Origin: Saturnia japonica
Lineage: Eukaryota > Arthropoda > Insecta > Lepidoptera > Saturniidae
Direction: 5' to 3'
Assembly: GCA_033032175.1 (NCBI GenBank)
Contig: CM065323.1
Location: forward strand, 8,680,001 to 8,744,000
Length of the DNA: 64,000 bases
Part shown: piece by piece, positions 11,301-21,956 of the stretch
How positions within the stretch are numbered: the stretch's first letter is position 1
Layout of the letters: each line of letters opens with the position of its first letter
Notes under the pieces: model-generated
What the model was told of the DNA's origin: nothing
Seen by the model: the letters and a program-made list of their open reading frames with translations, nothing else
Databases searched by the model: none
Made by a program: the position numbers and the translations under genes

Positions 11301-14300
11301 TGTTATATCCCCAAGAGTTACGAATATTGCGTTAATTACAAAAAATATTTATATGCTACATGAGAGGATCAAAAGTTACAAAAATATAACTATTTGGCAA
11401 TGTTGGTATACACACTGTGGTATGCTCACAAGCACAGAGTATACCTTCGACAGCTTACATTAACAGTTTTCATTTTTTAAGATATAGCTCAAGTCATAAA
11501 AATATTATGCTGGTGACAATGTCATCATAACAATAATGTCTGCTGTTTTTAAAAACATATATAAACATGAAATAAGCCATAAAATAGTACATACAATATT
11601 TAAATTAGTATCTCAAAATTATTCATGCTATCCAAAATAAAAATCAAAAAAGAAGTGTAAAGAAATTGGACAATGCACATTTGAATTTAGTAAGCTAAAT
11701 AAGTAAAGCTTAATTTTGTAATTAACGCAGTATTCACCTATATAAAAGTGTGTATATGACAGATAAAACCTAAAGACAAGTTATTTTTTAAACATATAAA
11801 AAAGGGGAAAACAACATATGTTTATTTTAAAGTATCAAATTATGGTTATCTTGACAAGTTCTATTTTAATACGCTTTTTTATAACTCAAGGAAATGTAGT
11901 TTTGTACCTATAATACTGCAATAAAATAATATTTCAAGCCTAACTAAGCTTTACATTATAAAGCTATGTAACAAAATCTTTAAAATTGAACTTTTCAGGG
12001 TATATCAACTGTGCTGGAAACTGGTATAGGAGCACCAGACCCAGAAGAATTAGCCAAACAAAAAGTTAAAGACAGAGTAGACAACCCTGGTGTAGATAAT
12101 GAAGTAGAAACTAAAAATAAAGATTACAATCAACAGACAGAAGAACCTAAAGGGAATGAAAGTGACACATTTGCATTTGGAAGTCTCATATCTGGTGTAA
12201 CTAAATTTGTTGAGACAACTGGTAAAAAATAAAATTTAAATGGACATTTATATTTAATTAAAGTCAAAAATTTGATTGATCCACTTGTAAATTTTAGAAA
12301 TTTTAAACAAATTCAAACTCATCTGAAGCTACACTCATGAGAGTCAGTGTAGGAATTACATTAGTTAGTTGTTTTAAAAGACTATTAAATCTGATGTTTA
12401 TTCTTGTATATGTATAGCTCATGTTTCACTTTAATGTACAAAGCGCATTCTCATTTCAATACTAAGTATCCGGAAGCACTGATTGTGTTTATGTTTTTGC
12501 TACCATATTACATAAGAGACCTTAAGTGAAAAATGAACCTATATTTAATAGACTTCGTTTTCCCCTTGTGGTATTTTTTATGAATTTAATTTAATGGTCT
12601 AAGTATGCAATTAAAATGATGAATATTTTGTATGTAATTGTATGTAATATAATATGTAGTAAATTTGTAGTATGTTCTGATCTTCACATGCTGAAAAATA
12701 GATCTTTCACTAAAGGGTAGTTTGCTTTTAGTAATAATAGCTTGAATTACGCATGCAATCTTCTATCTTAGAAGATTGAAGAATAGATACCTAAGTAGTA
12801 AATACAAAGAGAAAAAGAACTCGCATTGATTTATAATAATGTAAAATTTTTGTTCCTTTCATTAACCTTGACTAGTGAGCTATTTTGAGATTACGTAATT
12901 CTAATAAATACAATTCAAGGTACAAAAGTTATATCTGGAGGGCTAGACACACTGGAAACTATAGGAAAAAAAACTATGGAGGTATTACAAGATGGAGACC
13001 CTGGTTTAGCGAAGAAAAGAGCAATGCTTGGTCTAAATCCTGGAGATAAACCAGTTCTATCACAAGTACTAAGAGAAGCAAAGGCCAAGGCAGAAGAAGA
13101 GGATAAAATAAGGGAGGAAAAGAGAGAAGCTAAGGAAGTCCATTATGAAAACTTGTTTGATGATTTTGAAGGTTTGTATTAATCTAGACTTGAAATATAA
13201 AATTTATGTAGTTTCCTATTATTATTATTTTTATACAACTAAATAGGAACACAAGTATATGGCTCGCCTGGTGGCAATCGTATACCTTTGCTTATGGACG
13301 CATAAGACAAAAGACTGACTAAACTGTTAGTCTGAGGGGCCCTATCGAAAAACAGAGCCGCTGATGGCTTTTACAGCTTTACCGGGCTTGGGGGCGAGCG
13401 CTTAAGGCACTCAGCCGCGAAAGCGCGGGTAACATGCGCACAAGGGGTGCCAAAGTGGCCGGATCTCTGCTTGGGCTGTTGCCGCGATTGCAATGAAGTC
13501 GCGATGTGACTAATTCCCTATCCGTAAAATTTATTTAGTGATCTGAAATGTGATCTATACTAACTAGCGTAAAAAGAAAAAGAAAGGTCCCTTACAGAAC
13601 CTATGTACCTATATCGTGTGCACGTATGTATGTACATATTGTGTGAAATGATATGTGAGGGTAGCTAAGTGATTGCAAGTGCAGTGTCACCTGTATCGCG
13701 CGGGCGGCTGCCAGACTCAAGGGTTTCACACCGAATAACAGACCTAGGCTTGATTTTCCGGGAGAGAGGGAGGTCGCGGTGGTGTTTATGGACGCTTGTA
13801 ATACTATAAGTATCACTAGCATGTTGCCGACCTTGAACCCCCTACCCAAGGATCTCTGGAATCCCAACTCACTGCACAACACAAGGTTATTTGTCTGCAA
13901 TCTTATATAGGGTGGAAGTATTCCACCATTCGGACTGGTCAGGTAGTAAGAAATCTCCGAAGAAATTTCTCTGTGTCCTGCATCTCTTAAAATCTCTGAT
14001 TGTTCAATTCATAATTATACTTTTTAATGGAAGTCGTTATTTATTTGAATTGCAAAAAATATTTTAAACTTTACAATGACCAATTTTTGATAGTTTGTAA
14101 GAAAAACAAGATAGTGTCATAGTACTGTAATACTGTAATTTACTAGCTGAACCATCTCAATATCTCGCATATTATCGATAAAGAATGTAAACCATATAAC
14201 AACTAACATGTTTATAATAGATGGCGCTTCCTAAGTTATTTGAATATATTTTCATTTGCATTCAGGGTACGCCATTTATGAAAAGTTTTTAAAGCATAAA

Positions 14301-17300
14301 AAAACTATTTGTCTATTTTTCATCAATAACGAGGAACCATAAGCATTATAATAATGTTTAAATCATTAATTTTTTCTAGAATTAAAGAGACATGGTGTTG
14401 CCACAAAAAAAACATCTATGAGAAATAATATATAGAGATTATGTACATATGTGACAAAAAAAATAATTAAAATCCTATTAACATTTATTTCAGGTCTTGT
14501 TCATCTTGAAGCTTTGGAGATGCTGTCGAGACAAGTAACTATGCGGATAGAAGAGCGAATTCGCAGCTTGAACCCTGAAAAAAGGCAGGATATTAAGGAA
14601 ACTTTACAGCAAGTTGCTGGTAAGCCAGAATAATTACCAATACCATATTTTATTAACACTACAGTAATAACCCCAGATGCTTATATTAATGCAAAAAAAA
14701 ACTACAGAATTATGTGAAATGCCAGAGGAAGAAGAAGAAGACGATGATTCAATAGAAACTGTGTCTAAAACGGAAGCATTCCTTGAGCGGCTACAAACAG
14801 CTACACAAGATCTTGGACTAAAACTGCAATTCCAACCCATTACAAAGTGAGTTTTGAATAGGTATTGGTTGCAATGTTAAGTCGACCTGTTTAATATTGC
14901 TTTACCAAAACTATATAATATCGATACCCTATATGAATAATAGCGTAACTCATTTAACCATGGCTTTCGGAACAGCCATTAATATTTTTTTAGCTTCATA
15001 ATTTTTTTTTGTAATTTCACTCAAATTAAATTTGTATCATAGCTATTTTTCAAGCTGTTTCGACTTAGTATTTGTGAATTGTATAGTAATTTTTTTGACA
15101 ATGATATTATCAATGCCTTATTACACCCAACACAATATCGTTGATAAAATTAAAATGATAATGATAATGTAGTCAAGTAAAAATGGATATATTAGTAAAT
15201 AATTTATCCAAAATTCCTTTGCTGCTTCCGTCTGAAATAGATTAACAGCTGTATCGTGTTTCTGAAATAAAAAAAAAACAATAAGTGAAATATTACTTGC
15301 TGAAACGATAAAAGAGGAGCAGTATAACAAATACATATTAAAAATAATTAAAATTAAAAAATAATATGTAAGCTATGTGCAGATGGAACGTGAAATCTCC
15401 ACAATCAATTACACATGTTACGCCCCTCAGTGAGACATCCTCAGATCAGTATTGACTTCTCTGAAGGTGGCTGCATGCATGTTGTCAACATCGATCTAAA
15501 AATTCGTTGTTGAGGGGCGAAACACGTGTAATCGATAGTGATCGTTTTCCGTCTTACCTGTTAAAAAAACGAACACCTAAAATACTAAAAACAGACGAAA
15601 AAACTTGGCAACCCTGGTCTTACATGTTCTCTTTCCATCTCATAACATTCATCTGCACAAAATCATAATTTTTGTTCTTGTTTGTGAATCTTTATTGTAA
15701 ACATGGATTTAGAGGCTATTTGAACTTTTCTAGATGTTAAAAAAAGTCATTAATAAGTTTAATAAGCAAGAATGTAATCTAAAAATTTCAGACAATACAC
15801 AGATGTTCTCGATTGGTTGGCCTCGACAGAAACAGAATTTACAGATAAAGTTGTGTACAAACGTGCTGTCTCATGCCTTGCACAGGCAACAGCACTTTCA
15901 GTAGAATTATACCATAAGGCGGGAGAAATGCTTCTAGTTAAATCAAGACGGTCAACAGCTGATGAAGCAGATGCACTTACTCAGTAAGGATAACTTCCTA
16001 TACAGTAGTACTTATGTAATAGTATGAAAAGTTTTATAAACTAAAACTATAAAAAAAAATGTATAAAAAATCCTAAATCAGTGGGGCTCGAACTATCGAC
16101 CACTCGCATTATTCATGAAACGATGCGTACAAGTCTGATCATCACAGCTAGGCCAATTCGACGACGATCATAGTCTTGAAAATTCTATAGAGGTGTTTGT
16201 CTCTTTTTGGGTTGAGTCGGACATTTTTTCCCGTGTAGCTACCGTCTAAAATCATCTACCAGCTAAACGCGCGATATGAATATTCGTTCCAATTAATTAT
16301 TTGCAATTTATGATGCAGTTTGTTGATAGCTATGAACAATATGATGCGGATTGTAAGCCAACAAATTTGTTTGTCAAATTTTTACATTCGCTCTCAACAG
16401 ATTTAACAAACAAGGTTGCAGACCTCCAAATGAAATTTGACAAATTTAATTAATTTCAAAGTTTTCTTTGGTGCCTGAACTGCCGCTGTTGTGCCGACCT
16501 GCAATCGTTTAACTGAATATGCACAGGCTGATCCCAAAACGCGACACGCAAAAGCGAGTCACTATGACGGACTTTTCACCATATGCATAGTGGTCGCGAC
16601 CCAGTTGCGCAAACAGCCCTATCACCAACTATTAAACCACAATTACCGCAATTATTATCGCATCTCAATTTATGTTAATATAATATATAGTCTTTTTTAC
16701 ATGTGTTGTTTATACACAATTATGCCAGTTTCACGTAGATGGAGTATTTTTTTAATCTTCAAAGTGCAAGCAACACTAAGAAGATAGTTGGTCTCTTGTT
16801 TATGCACTCATTAATTTTTTTTTTAAACCTGATGTGTTAGTTTATTACTTTGTGATGATAGTCTTCTAACTACCACTTTCAAGTTGAAGACTTTACTTAT
16901 AGTGGCCACCATTGGAACTGGTGAATTGTTTAATGTGTAGGAAAAATATTGAAAAAAAAATTCATTTATTTTTTTACAGAATGACAGTGGTTTTAACAAA
17001 ACATATCAGCGATATGGCAACACTATTCACTGAAAAGTTGAACTCTCTCACCATAGATAATAAGGAACAAGTAAACAATTATATAACGAACATATTTTTA
17101 GAGGTATGAGTTATGATACTATTAGATTGTATTTATAATTTTTGACCTAATATTACGCAGAACTATAACGAACTAAACAAAAAATAATTATGCATATCAA
17201 TCCTTCTAATCGTGAGTTACGTACGGTCTTGAGTTCATAAAATAATCCAATAGATACAAATAATTTCGGGTTTTCCAGGACAATTTTGTAGCAACTTTTA

Positions 17301-18162
17301 ATATATATTTATTTCTCTATAAACATTATTTAGGTTGTTACTAACATTTAAAAAAGTGATCGAATGTGTTCAGTGCTGTTCGCAAGTGATGCGCTTACTA
17401 ACGAACAACATTTATTTTTATTTATAAATAGATACAAAATAAAAATGTATTTATACATACATATTTCATATTATTGTTGTATTTCATACCTTATTTAGGT
17501 ACATAATAACTACGTAGCCTAGAAACCTTTTAAACGTAATACAAACCATTGTTATTAATAAATGTAAGTAGAAACTTGAAAATGAAACAACTCCGTATCG
17601 TATAATTTATTTCTCTTGTTAGCAGTAGGTATTCAATCAATTTTAATAATATTATTAAATTTATTAACGAAGCTTGTGTTTTACATTACTTTGCATAATT
17701 ATTTGAATATGAAACGCAACTCATTCAGGTGGTAAATCATAGTATCGATATCGCATACGATACCACTGTTTTCATTCGAGACCACGACTTGGTATCGAAT
17801 GTTGATTTGATCTACTACAAGTACTATTATCGAATGAAAAGATCCGATACCATAATTATGATCACGTATCGATTCATCCCTACAAATAGGTATTCTATAG
17901 ATAAAACTGTATGGAACATAACGCACTACGTGGCCGCGGAAATGCGCGCACTACACTGTACCAAATATTCGAAAAATACCTTTATTAAATCTGATTTTGA
18001 CGCTTATTATACTTTTACATAGCTTACCTATTTTAATTTTTATAGCCAATTACAAGTTATATTTAATACTATGTATTTTTGTTTCAGGCTGGCAACAGTT
18101 CAACGTATATACAGAACGCATTCCAGTTGACTTTACCTATAATACAAATTGGAGCTGTGTAA
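8394..18162 (+). CDS. FAM114A-family protein (DUF719), ten exons, 567 aa
   Basis: Ortholog of vertebrate FAM114A1/A2 and fly CG9590. The family is cytoplasmic and Golgi-linked and has been reported to associate with Rab2; its molecular role is not settled. Coding exons: 8394-8576, 10176-10382, 10605-10787, 11999-12221, 12920-13171, 14494-14619, 14708-14846, 15792-15983, 16980-17103, 18088-18162. All introns are GT-AG and the total of 1704 nt keeps frame throughout. The N-terminus is acidic, with two GWDDF motifs at residues 66-70 and 116-120. A tryptophan patch GWGWGWS lies at 164-170. The DUF719 core follows, with KVISGGLDTLE in exon 5, DKPVLSQVLREAKAKAEEE near its end, and HLEALEMLSRQ in exon 6. 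Exon 7 holds an acidic run. The C-terminus, GNSSTYIQNAFQLTLPIIQI, matches the family's conserved tail. Length is normal (human paralogs ~505-563 aa). The start ATG is the first in the exon; the protein looks intact. Confidence 0.95.
8650..9640 (-). repeat. Repeat family L (reverse) in intron 1, split by a LINE piece
   Basis: Reverse copy of the repeat at 1831. Its tail part (GTTCCGGGTGATCTCCGAAA, about 8717) and its head part (CTTCTAAGGATCATCCACAA, about 9554) are separated by ~600 bases that include LINE-like sequence. It lies wholly inside intron 1 of FAM114A. Confidence 0.55.
8885..9200 (-). pseudogene. LINE reverse-transcriptase C-terminal remnant
   Basis: Minus-strand reading gives AQTKKFSVTSPCCSVKLWNL followed by LPACVFPP. 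The pattern of a basic stretch, then S-x-x-LWN-x-LP, is the hallmark of the tail after the reverse-transcriptase domain of Jockey/RTE-type LINEs. The frame is broken before and after. It is a fragment inside intron 1 of FAM114A with no role in that gene. Confidence 0.45.
10936..10984. repeat. Perfect 20-bp inverted repeat in intron 3
   Basis: Left arm TTTTTAATGCTAGTGATGAC (10936-10955) and its exact reverse complement at 10965-10984 enclose a 9-nt loop. No other copy was noticed in the window. It lies in intron 3 of FAM114A, ~150 bases after the donor. Confidence 0.8.
11322..11735. repeat. Inverted repeat pair in intron 3 (possible MITE)
   Basis: GAATATTGCGTTAATTACAA near 11322 is matched in inverse by TTGTAATTAACGCAGTATTC near 11716, one mismatch over 20 bases, with ~375 bases between. 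The enclosed sequence is AT-rich and non-coding. A small non-autonomous DNA element is a reasonable reading, but no target duplication was identified. Confidence 0.4.
13290..13460 (-). mobile_element. Retroelement 3' fragment in intron 5
   Basis: Shares about 115 bases with the poly(A)-tailed insertion at 21815-21946, including GGGGCCCTATCG and GGGGGCGAGCGCTTA. It is GC-rich against its surroundings. It has no poly(T) run here, so this copy is either older or internal. More GC-rich repeat-like sequence continues at 13540-13930 without a recognisable frame. Confidence 0.55.
14145..14400 (+). repeat. Repeat family T in intron 5
   Basis: Begins ACTAGCTGAACC and contains ATAGATGGCGC and ATTTGAATATATTTTCATTT, then GGTGTTGCCA. 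The same landmarks occur at 19711-19915 (+) and 28060-28215 (-). Confidence 0.6.
15401..15538. mobile_element. Short foldback MITE in intron 7
   Basis: The arm at 15401-15429 (ending CATGTTACGCCCCTCA) pairs with 15511-15538 (starting TGAGGGGCGAAACACGTG) with about five mismatches over 29 bases, around an ~80-base centre. Terminal inverted repeats with a short non-coding centre fit a miniature inverted-repeat element. The exact ends and target duplication are not clear. Confidence 0.55.
16075..16170 (-). mobile_element. tRNA-like SINE head in intron 8
   Basis: On the minus strand, an A-box-like CCTAGCTGTGATGATCAGAC is followed ~45 bases later by AGTTCGAGCCCC, a B box. The acceptor and D arms do not pair into a full cloverleaf, so this reads as a SINE head rather than a functional tRNA. 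Confidence 0.4.
17725..17890 (-). mobile_element. hAT-type non-autonomous element end, intron 9
   Basis: The right edge reads, on the minus strand, TAGGGATGAATCGATACGTG and continues with GGTATCGG words. This resembles the element end at 60448 (TAGGGATGTAACGATACC). The repeated ATCGATA and GTATCG words are typical of these elements. Overlapping open frames on both strands are coincidental. Confidence 0.4.
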
Positions 18163-18222
18163 TACAAAATTTGTTTATTACATGCATTCTAATAGAACAT
18201 CAAGTGATATTAAATATTATGT

Positions 18223-18228
18223 AATAAA
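18223..18228 (+). terminator. Poly(A) signal of FAM114A
   Basis: Canonical AATAAA 61 bases after the FAM114A stop codon (18160-18162), followed by T-rich sequence. It is the first such signal after the stop. Confidence 0.7.
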
Positions 18229-18239
18229 TGTTTTAATAT

Positions 18240-18800
18240 ATATAACATACATATACATTTCATTTATATACTTATTAAGACCTATAGTTTAATGTTTCAC
18301 AAACAATGTAACGTGTTTAAAACAAACATATTTTATAATCAGAGGGGTAGTGCCGACTATGCAATATTTCTTAGAAAGCTAAAAATATGTAATAAAAGCA
18401 TTACATATTTTGATAGAATGCAGATTTTATTACCGAAATAATTAAAAAAAAACGGTGAAGTAGATTAAGAGTAGGTGAAGAAAAAAAATAAAATGATGGT
18501 TGCCATACATTAAAATGTGTTGCCTAGCTAGCTTATTAGAAATCTACCACTGTTATATCTGTTCGTTAAAATACTTTATATTACAGGTAAATTTTGTATT
18601 TCATAACGATTTCATTCTTATAATTTTTGATATTTTACTAAATCTGTCGCCTTATGCGTAAAAGGGCCAAAGTACGTTTTTTTTTAATTGATTTTACTGT
18701 CAAATATAATAATCGTAAAAGTATGATATTTATTTGTACTAAAAGAATGTAAGTGTAACGTTAATCCTTTAAAAGATACCTTGTAAATATGGCCAACGTG
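18240..18800. other. AT-rich intergenic, nothing seen
   Basis: No coding signal or clear repeat between the FAM114A poly(A) signal and the transposon that begins near 18803. Confidence 0.5.
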
Positions 18801-18802
18801 GT

Positions 18803-19688
18803 ATGTTGGGGAACCCTGGGCAGAATGGGGTCGCTAACAAAAAAGGTTAAAATTATATTAATAATAACATAAAAACATCAAATATAATATACCATATATC
18901 CTTTATTTATTATATTTTTGAAAAAGCTATTTAAAGAAACTAAGAAAAAACAATTATAATATATGGAATATACGTCATTAAAAAAAGCTTGCCTACATCC
19001 TGTTCCACCCCACTATCGGGGCAGGATGGGATATAAAAGAATAGTGTTAAAATGTTTATATTGTTGCGTACAAAACTCACAAACTATCACAGAACCGTCA
19101 GCATCGCTGGCAAAACCAGCGCAAGCCATTATGCTTTTGATGTTTAGCCATAACAATGTTTGAAAGATATTTCTACTCTTTTCGGACTAAGTATCATACA
19201 TCCATGGGTAACTGGGGCGGGCGTCTATATCTCTATCACCAGAAGTTATTGCATTTAATAGGTATTCTGAACTGCGATCTAATCAATATAATATAAATGC
19301 TATTCGTCTAGTATAGGTACTAATATCTATAAGGATCAGAATGTGATACCATCCCATTGTACCCCACAACATGTTTCTGAAAATCGTGGAAAGAAAAATA
19401 CATTATCGTGTTATTACAATTAAAAAATTACAAACAAACACATTTTTAACACTTAACGCCAGCATTTGCATTGTTTTAATGTTAAAAATTTGTTTTTTCG
19501 TCAAAAATTCAGACGTAAAATTATGTCTGCCAGCTAATTACGGTAACAACATTCACCACGCCGCCGCGCCGTGGAAAACTAAATCATATTAATCTATGAA
19601 CTAAATGTAGGAGAACGAGTTCTCCATTCCCCTCGCCCCTCTATCTTCTGTAAATTGTCTTTCCCATTCTGCCCCGGGTTCCCCTACG
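18803..19688. mobile_element. DNA transposon with GGGGAACCC terminal inverted repeats
   Basis: The left end at about 18809 reads GGGGAACCCTGGGCAGAATG. The right end near 19660-19684 is its inverse, CATTCTGCCCCGGGTTCCCC. That is about 22 matched bases with one or two mismatches. Subterminal copies of the same word occur inside (GGGGCAGGATGGG near 19020, TGTACCCCAC near 19358), which suggests transposase-binding repeats. No intact transposase frame lies in the ~880 bp, so it is non-autonomous. No convincing target-site duplication was found and I cannot name the superfamily. Confidence 0.7.
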
Positions 19689-19710
19689 CTTTGATAATGA
19701 TAAAAAAAAT

Positions 19711-19915
19711 TACTAGCTGACCCTTGCGAATCTTTCGCACGTTAAAGAATCATAACAATGTAAATAACATCTGTCATTTTAGTGAAACAGATTGTTAATA
19801 GATGGCGCCTTGAATATATTTTCATTTGCATCGACAGATGGCATCCCTAATAAATATTAATTTTGTTATAGAAATAAAGAAGATAATATAGCGTTGCCAG
19901 GAAAAGCAACATATA
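19711..19915 (+). repeat. Repeat family T, copy 2
   Basis: Begins CTAGCTGACCCTTGCGAATC, contains ATAGATGGCGCCTTGAATAT, and ends near TAGCGTTGCCAG. It follows the transposon at 18803-19688 almost directly. Confidence 0.65.
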
Positions 19916-20454
19916 AATAACTCTACTAAGTTTTAAAAAAAATTAAATAACAGAAAAATGTTTTTGTTAATAAATTTAGGAATTTTATATGTAAATTAAT
20001 AATATCTTATTTAATGAAAGATTTTTGACATTGGCCCTTTTAAGAACGAGCCATAAAAGTGTGATACCCGATATGTAACCCCAACTGTATTATTGATTAG
20101 ATCCATCAATTTTATACTTTTATTCTCTTTTTGTCGTATTATTGTCTCAAAATTAATTTATGTAAATTCAAAGCCAGCGATTCTCCTAGTGGGATCTATT
20201 CATACACCTACCGCTGAGGATTCATGTTGATTACATTTTACTCTTTGATATAAATTTTAAGAAATAACACGACAAAATTATAAAGTATAAATAAATAAAT
20301 TCATACGTACGATATTTAATAATATTAACATCGTAAAATTATTTACAAAATATAATAATTGTTATCTATTAAAAAATTTAAAGCTGTTTGTGATAAATAA
20401 TACGAGTGATTTTATTTTCATTGCTTATTATAATCCATACTTAGTATTTATTAT
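19916..20454. other. AT-rich intergenic, nothing seen
   Basis: No gene or recognisable repeat. Confidence 0.45.
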
Positions 20455-21105
20455 AAATGAGGAAGTAACTCCGTCTGGTATGTTTTCACGTCTAAACCGC
20501 TGAACCAATTTACGAATGAATGTTGGTATAGAGATAGAGTGGTCCTTGGACAAGGACATAGGCTACCTATTGTCGCGAAAATAAGTCTTGAAGGGGTAAC
20601 ATAGGGGTTGAAAGTTTATATGGAGAACCTATTATTAGGGAAATGAAAATTCATATTTATGCATTTGTTAAGAAATAAAAGAGTTCCGCGTTTTGCAGAA
20701 TAATCCCTGAAGTTGGTACCATAGGGGATGATTTCAATCATCATTATATAAATACGTGAAGCAAAAACTTTCTACCCCTTTTTAGGAGTATTGCGTGCTC
20801 GGAAGGCTATGAGATTTGGCATGGTTAAACTTTATATGGAGAAGGAGTGCAGAAAGATATAATTTATACATATTAAATATCTGTTACTAATAATATATTA
20901 AATAAAATAAATTAATACTGCGAATCCTAAGAAGACAAGTGCCATTGAACTTAGACCCCCCAAAATATTGATATTTTCACTCAATGAAAAGTGAGACAGC
21001 AAGTGATATAATAATCATTGTTTAGGTTCATACCGCAAATGTCAAACAGAAAATATTTTATTATTAAAAAGTCTCATCGAATTTCAATCATTGGGCGACC
21101 GCTAG
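20455..21105 (+). repeat. Lepidopteran repeat family U, copy 1
   Basis: Contains GTCTAAACCGCTGAACCAAT, then AAGGACATAGGCTACC, and several AGGGG..GAAAGTTTATATGG phrases, and closes near GGGCGACCGCTAGTTA (about 21093). A related copy lies at 25490-25860. The phrases are typical of abundant non-coding lepidopteran repeats. Confidence 0.55.
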
Positions 21106-21804
21106 TTATTTTTTATTGTTTGTATCCACAAACTACATTAAACCGTTGGCAGATTTTTAATATTTAGTGGACATATAGCTTGCATCATGTAGCTACTTAA
21201 GTAAAATAACTAAGACATGTTTAGAAAAGGGATAGGGGATAGCTACTTATCCATAAAAACACTTACCTAGATAAACCTATCTATAAACAAAATTTCATCC
21301 AAATCGTTAGAGCTGTTTTCGAGAAACCAATGACATTTCAAGAATTGCACTTAAATTATTAGTTGCTTAAAGACAAGAATTACTCACTTAAAGTATTAGA
21401 TAGATACTCTACATTACAATTTCTCTACTATACAAAAACTTAATTGGAATGTATCGTATAACACAAACAATCCGTAAAATAATATTTAAATGATAGTGAA
21501 TAAATAGTTGCATGGTTTAGAAGAAATAAGCGGACAAACAAACAGACGCAGATAGCTACATTCTTTTATATGTACTATGTATTGACATTGAAATGCATTT
21601 TCTGTGCGTCAAAGACTGAAAGTAGTAGACTCACTATAAAGAGCAATTTCTGAAATACCAATAAGTAAAGTAGCTTGGATTAGTACTGCTCGATATCAAT
21701 TAAAAATTGATACAAAACTGTAAACCGACAATAGAATCATAAGAGAGAGCGGATTAATAAATTCTTATTTATGCAAAGTCGAAAGACGAATTATTTGGAT
21801 TCTC
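21106..21804. other. Intergenic; decayed repeat pieces only
   Basis: Repeat-like phrases occur near 21290-21345 (AATTTCATCCAAATCGTTAG, GTTTTCGAGAAACC). No gene is recognised. Confidence 0.4.
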
Positions 21805-21956
21805 GCTTCCCTTGTTTTTTTTTTTTTTTTTTTTTTTTGAACTGACTACACTGTTAGCCTTAGGGGCCCTATCGTCAAACAGAGCCGCTGCGGCTTTTAC
21901 AGCTTCACCGGACTTGGGGGCGAGCGCTTAGGGCACTCAGCCGCGAGCTTCCCTTG
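21805..21956 (-). mobile_element. 5'-truncated poly(A) retroelement insertion with target duplication
   Basis: A 24-base T run at 21815-21838 is followed by ~108 bases of GC-rich element sequence up to 21946. The 10-base word GCTTCCCTTG flanks the insertion on both sides (21805-21814 and 21947-21956). Read on the minus strand this is element sequence plus poly(A) tail, the signature of target-primed retrotransposition with 5' truncation. The same element lies at 13290-13460. The long tail and perfect duplication suggest a fairly young insertion. Confidence 0.85.

Noticed and set aside
12011..12232. FAM114A exon 4 read through to the stop after GKK
   Set aside because: The open frame ends at TAA only if the donor at 12222 is ignored. 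Splicing to 12920 restores the conserved TGTKVISGG sequence.
16075..16170. Functional tRNA gene
   Set aside because: Only A- and B-box-like words are present; the arms do not pair into a cloverleaf, so it is treated as a SINE head. The same applies to 6890, 32600 and 40085.
17699..18022. Frames on both strands near 17700-18020 as exons
   Set aside because: They lie in intron 9 of FAM114A across a hAT-like palindromic element end; FAM114A splices cleanly from 17103 to 18088.
18661..20045. AAAAGGGCCAA inverted words as ends of a larger element
   Set aside because: Only 11 bases match and the surroundings do not; this could be chance.
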